This document shows, piece after piece, positions 62,806 through 64,000 of a stretch of 64,000 bases of DNA. The notes beneath the pieces were generated by a model that searched no databases, was not told where the DNA came from, and saw only the letters and a program-made list of their open reading frames with translations. The translations under genes and the position numbers were made by a program. The DNA is from Gemmatimonadota bacterium (GTDB taxonomy: Bacteria; Latescibacterota; UBA2968; UBA8231). Each line of letters opens with the position of its first letter. Position 1 is the stretch's first letter. The DNA lies in the NCBI GenBank assembly GCA_018673255.1, contig JABHDC010000245.1, forward strand, positions 1 through 64,000. Direction: 5' to 3'.

Positions 62806-63975
62806 ATGAAAATTACCGACGTCCAGGCCTGCGTTGTGGGCCGCAACGAGCCACATTCCGGCGGCAGTGTCTGGACCTTTGTGCGGATCTATACCGACGA
62901 GGGGATCACCGGCACGGGAGAGTGCAACTCGGCCGGGACCTTCACTTCGGGTTTTGCCACCAAGGAGACGGTGTTGACCCTGAAGAGTCTGCTGATCGGG
63001 GAAGATCCGAGTAATATTGGCCCACTCTACGAGACGATGCGGCGTCGTGGCCGATACGGTGGCGGCAGCAGTGCGCCTTTCACCTTTGCCCTGACAGGGA
63101 TCGAAAACGCTCTGTTCGACATCGTCGGCAAGGCGCTCGGTGTCCCTGTGTATAAACTGCTTGGTGGGCAGTTCCGGGATCGTATTCGCTTGTATGCCGA
63201 TTGCCATGCCGGTGAGACGAATGACCCGGCTGCGTACGCGGCCAAAGCACAGGAGGTGGTGGCCGAAGGTTACACGGCCGTGAAATTCGATGTCGATCAC
63301 AAGGCAGAGGCCAAGCTCGATCGTTATAACTGGACTGCTGGTGCGGCGGAGATGACCCACATCATCGATCTGATCGCGGCCACGCGCGAAGGCATCGGTT
63401 ACGACATTGATCTGGCCATCGACTGCCATGGTCAGTTCGATCTGCCCTCGGCGATCACGCTGGCCAAGGCGGTTGAGGATCTGCGATTGTTGTGGCTGGA
63501 AGAGCCCCTGCCGGCGGAGAACATCGATGCGCTGGCTCAGGTGCGGGCATCGACGAGCACCGTCATCTGTACAGGCGAGAATCACTACACGAGGTATGAC
63601 TTCCTCGAATTGCTGCGGCAGCAGGCGGTCGATGTGATCATGCCTGACCTGGCCAAGGCCGGCGGGATTCTCGAGGCCAAGCGCATCGCTGACCTGGCTG
63701 ATGTTCATTACATCCCTGTCGCTCCTCACAATGTATCCTCGCCCCTGGGCATGATGGCCGCCTGCCACGTATTGGCATCGATTCCCAACTTCCTCGTGCT
63801 TGAGTTCCACGGCCGTGATGTGGCATGGTGGGAGGATCTGTGCACGGGAGACAAGCCATTTATTGACGCCGGCTGGATGGAAGTGTCACAAGCACCCGGC
63901 ATTGGTGTTGAACTGGATGACGATGTTGCCCGGTCAATGCTGTGGGGGGGAGATACGTATTTCTCCGCGCCTTGA
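62806..63975 (+). CDS. Mandelate racemase/muconate lactonising enzyme family protein, likely acid-sugar dehydratase
   Basis: This 389-aa enolase-superfamily enzyme has the capping domain followed by the barrel. YTAVKFDVD carries a Lys, Mg ligands are likely Asp206 (IDCHG), Glu232/233 (WLEEP) and Glu258 (TGENH), and His308 in [10 protein letters not shown] is a probable base. The DxHG (His208) and APH...SP pattern is that of sugar-acid dehydratases such as D-galactonate dehydratase, instead of racemases, so dehydration of an aldonic acid is favoured. It starts after a gltD terminator and thus has its own transcript; the promoter is not obvious. Together with the Ldh2/GH172 genes upstream it may form part of sugar-acid use, but it is not adjacent to them. 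Confidence 0.85.
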   Translation: MKITDVQACVVGRNEPHSGGSVWTFVRIYTDEGITGTGECNSAGTFTSGFATKETVLTLKSLLIGEDPSNIGPLYETMRRRGRYGGGSSAPFTFALTGIENALFDIVGKALGVPVYKLLGGQFRDRIRLYADCHAGETNDPAAYAAKAQEVVAEGYTAVKFDVDHKAEAKLDRYNWTAGAAEMTHIIDLIAATREGIGYDIDLAIDCHGQFDLPSAITLAKAVEDLRLLWLEEPLPAENIDALAQVRASTSTVICTGENHYTRYDFLELLRQQAVDVIMPDLAKAGGILEAKRIADLADVHYIPVAPHNVSSPLGMMAACHVLASIPNFLVLEFHGRDVAWWEDLCTGDKPFIDAGWMEVSQAPGIGVELDDDVARSMLWGGDTYFSAP

Positions 63976-64000
63976 GTGGCACGTTCTGGTCCGAGTCGCC

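Noticed and set aside
1..64000. CRISPR arrays, IS elements, prophage, integrons, toxin-antitoxin loci
   Set aside because: No regularly spaced repeats, transposase or integrase motifs, or terminal inverted repeats were found by eye.

Overview
This window looks like a chromosomal segment of a GC-rich, didermic (Gram-negative) bacterium. The outer-membrane evidence is a TolC-family protein, a secretin, lipoproteins and secreted proteins carrying FlgD/Por-type 'YPNPFN' domains. The short (290 aa) housekeeping-type sigma factor, the C25 (gingipain-family) peptidase, the kelch and formylglycine-enzyme-like secreted proteins, a GH172/DUF2961 protein and an acid-sugar dehydratase-like enolase-superfamily protein suggest the wider FCB/Latescibacterota/Krumholzibacteriota/Eisenbacteria neighbourhood. 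This is an inference; no ribosomal marker is present. Promoters look E. coli-like (TTGACA/TATAAT) and AGGAGG ribosome binding sites are common, which argues against Bacteroidetes proper. I see no prophage, insertion sequence, CRISPR array or rRNA.

Layout. 0-4.1 kb: the tail of a surface-polysaccharide region (flippase, methyltransferase), then a minus-strand set of a Gfo/Idh/MocA oxidoreductase, a polytopic membrane protein and a truncated amidohydrolase remnant. 4.3-8.3 kb: a membrane-microdomain operon (two NfeD proteins, FloA flotillin, a coiled-coil membrane protein) followed by tRNA-Leu(CAA) and a terminator. 8.4-9.3 kb: a two-piece YeeE/YedE sulfur transporter. 9.4-12.4 kb: an orphan secretin with a long C-terminal extension, coupled to a lipoprotein. 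12.6-18.4 kb: a complete tripartite ABC efflux operon (adaptor, two permeases, ATPase, TolC). 18.5-29.3 kb: Tat-exported amidase, small membrane protein plus M48 lipoprotein, a giant secreted M30-like metallopeptidase, sigma factor, cold-shock protein, receiver-HDOD protein, an unrecognised exported protein, YtoQ and a small coiled-coil protein. 29.3-40 kb: a secretome island (1860-aa C25 peptidase; divergent FGE-like, kelch and SGNH-hydrolase genes). 40-50.8 kb: citrate synthase, two overlapping hybrid histidine kinases, and an Ldh2-family dehydrogenase with a GH172/DUF2961 protein. 50.8-55.6 kb: hibernation factor, three-gene transhydrogenase (pntAA-AB-B) and an NCS2 permease with a duplicated translation start region. 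55.6-64 kb: an Lrp-type regulator divergent from gltBD, then a mandelate-racemase-family enzyme.

How the parts fit. Central metabolism is represented by gltA, gltBD and pnt (NADPH supply for GOGAT). The Lrp-type regulator divergent from gltBD, with a dyad between them, parallels the known Lrp control of gltBD in enterics. The least ordinary features are a 61-bp direct repeat that copies the NCS2 permease ribosome binding site and first 12 codons into an upstream mini-ORF, separated by a 16-bp perfect palindrome; an M30-like peptidase flanked by two copies of the same accessory module; an FGE-fold protein lacking the catalytic cysteines with an internal YPNPFN domain; and an orphan secretin. 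I did not find a single clearly novel multi-gene defence or biosynthetic system.
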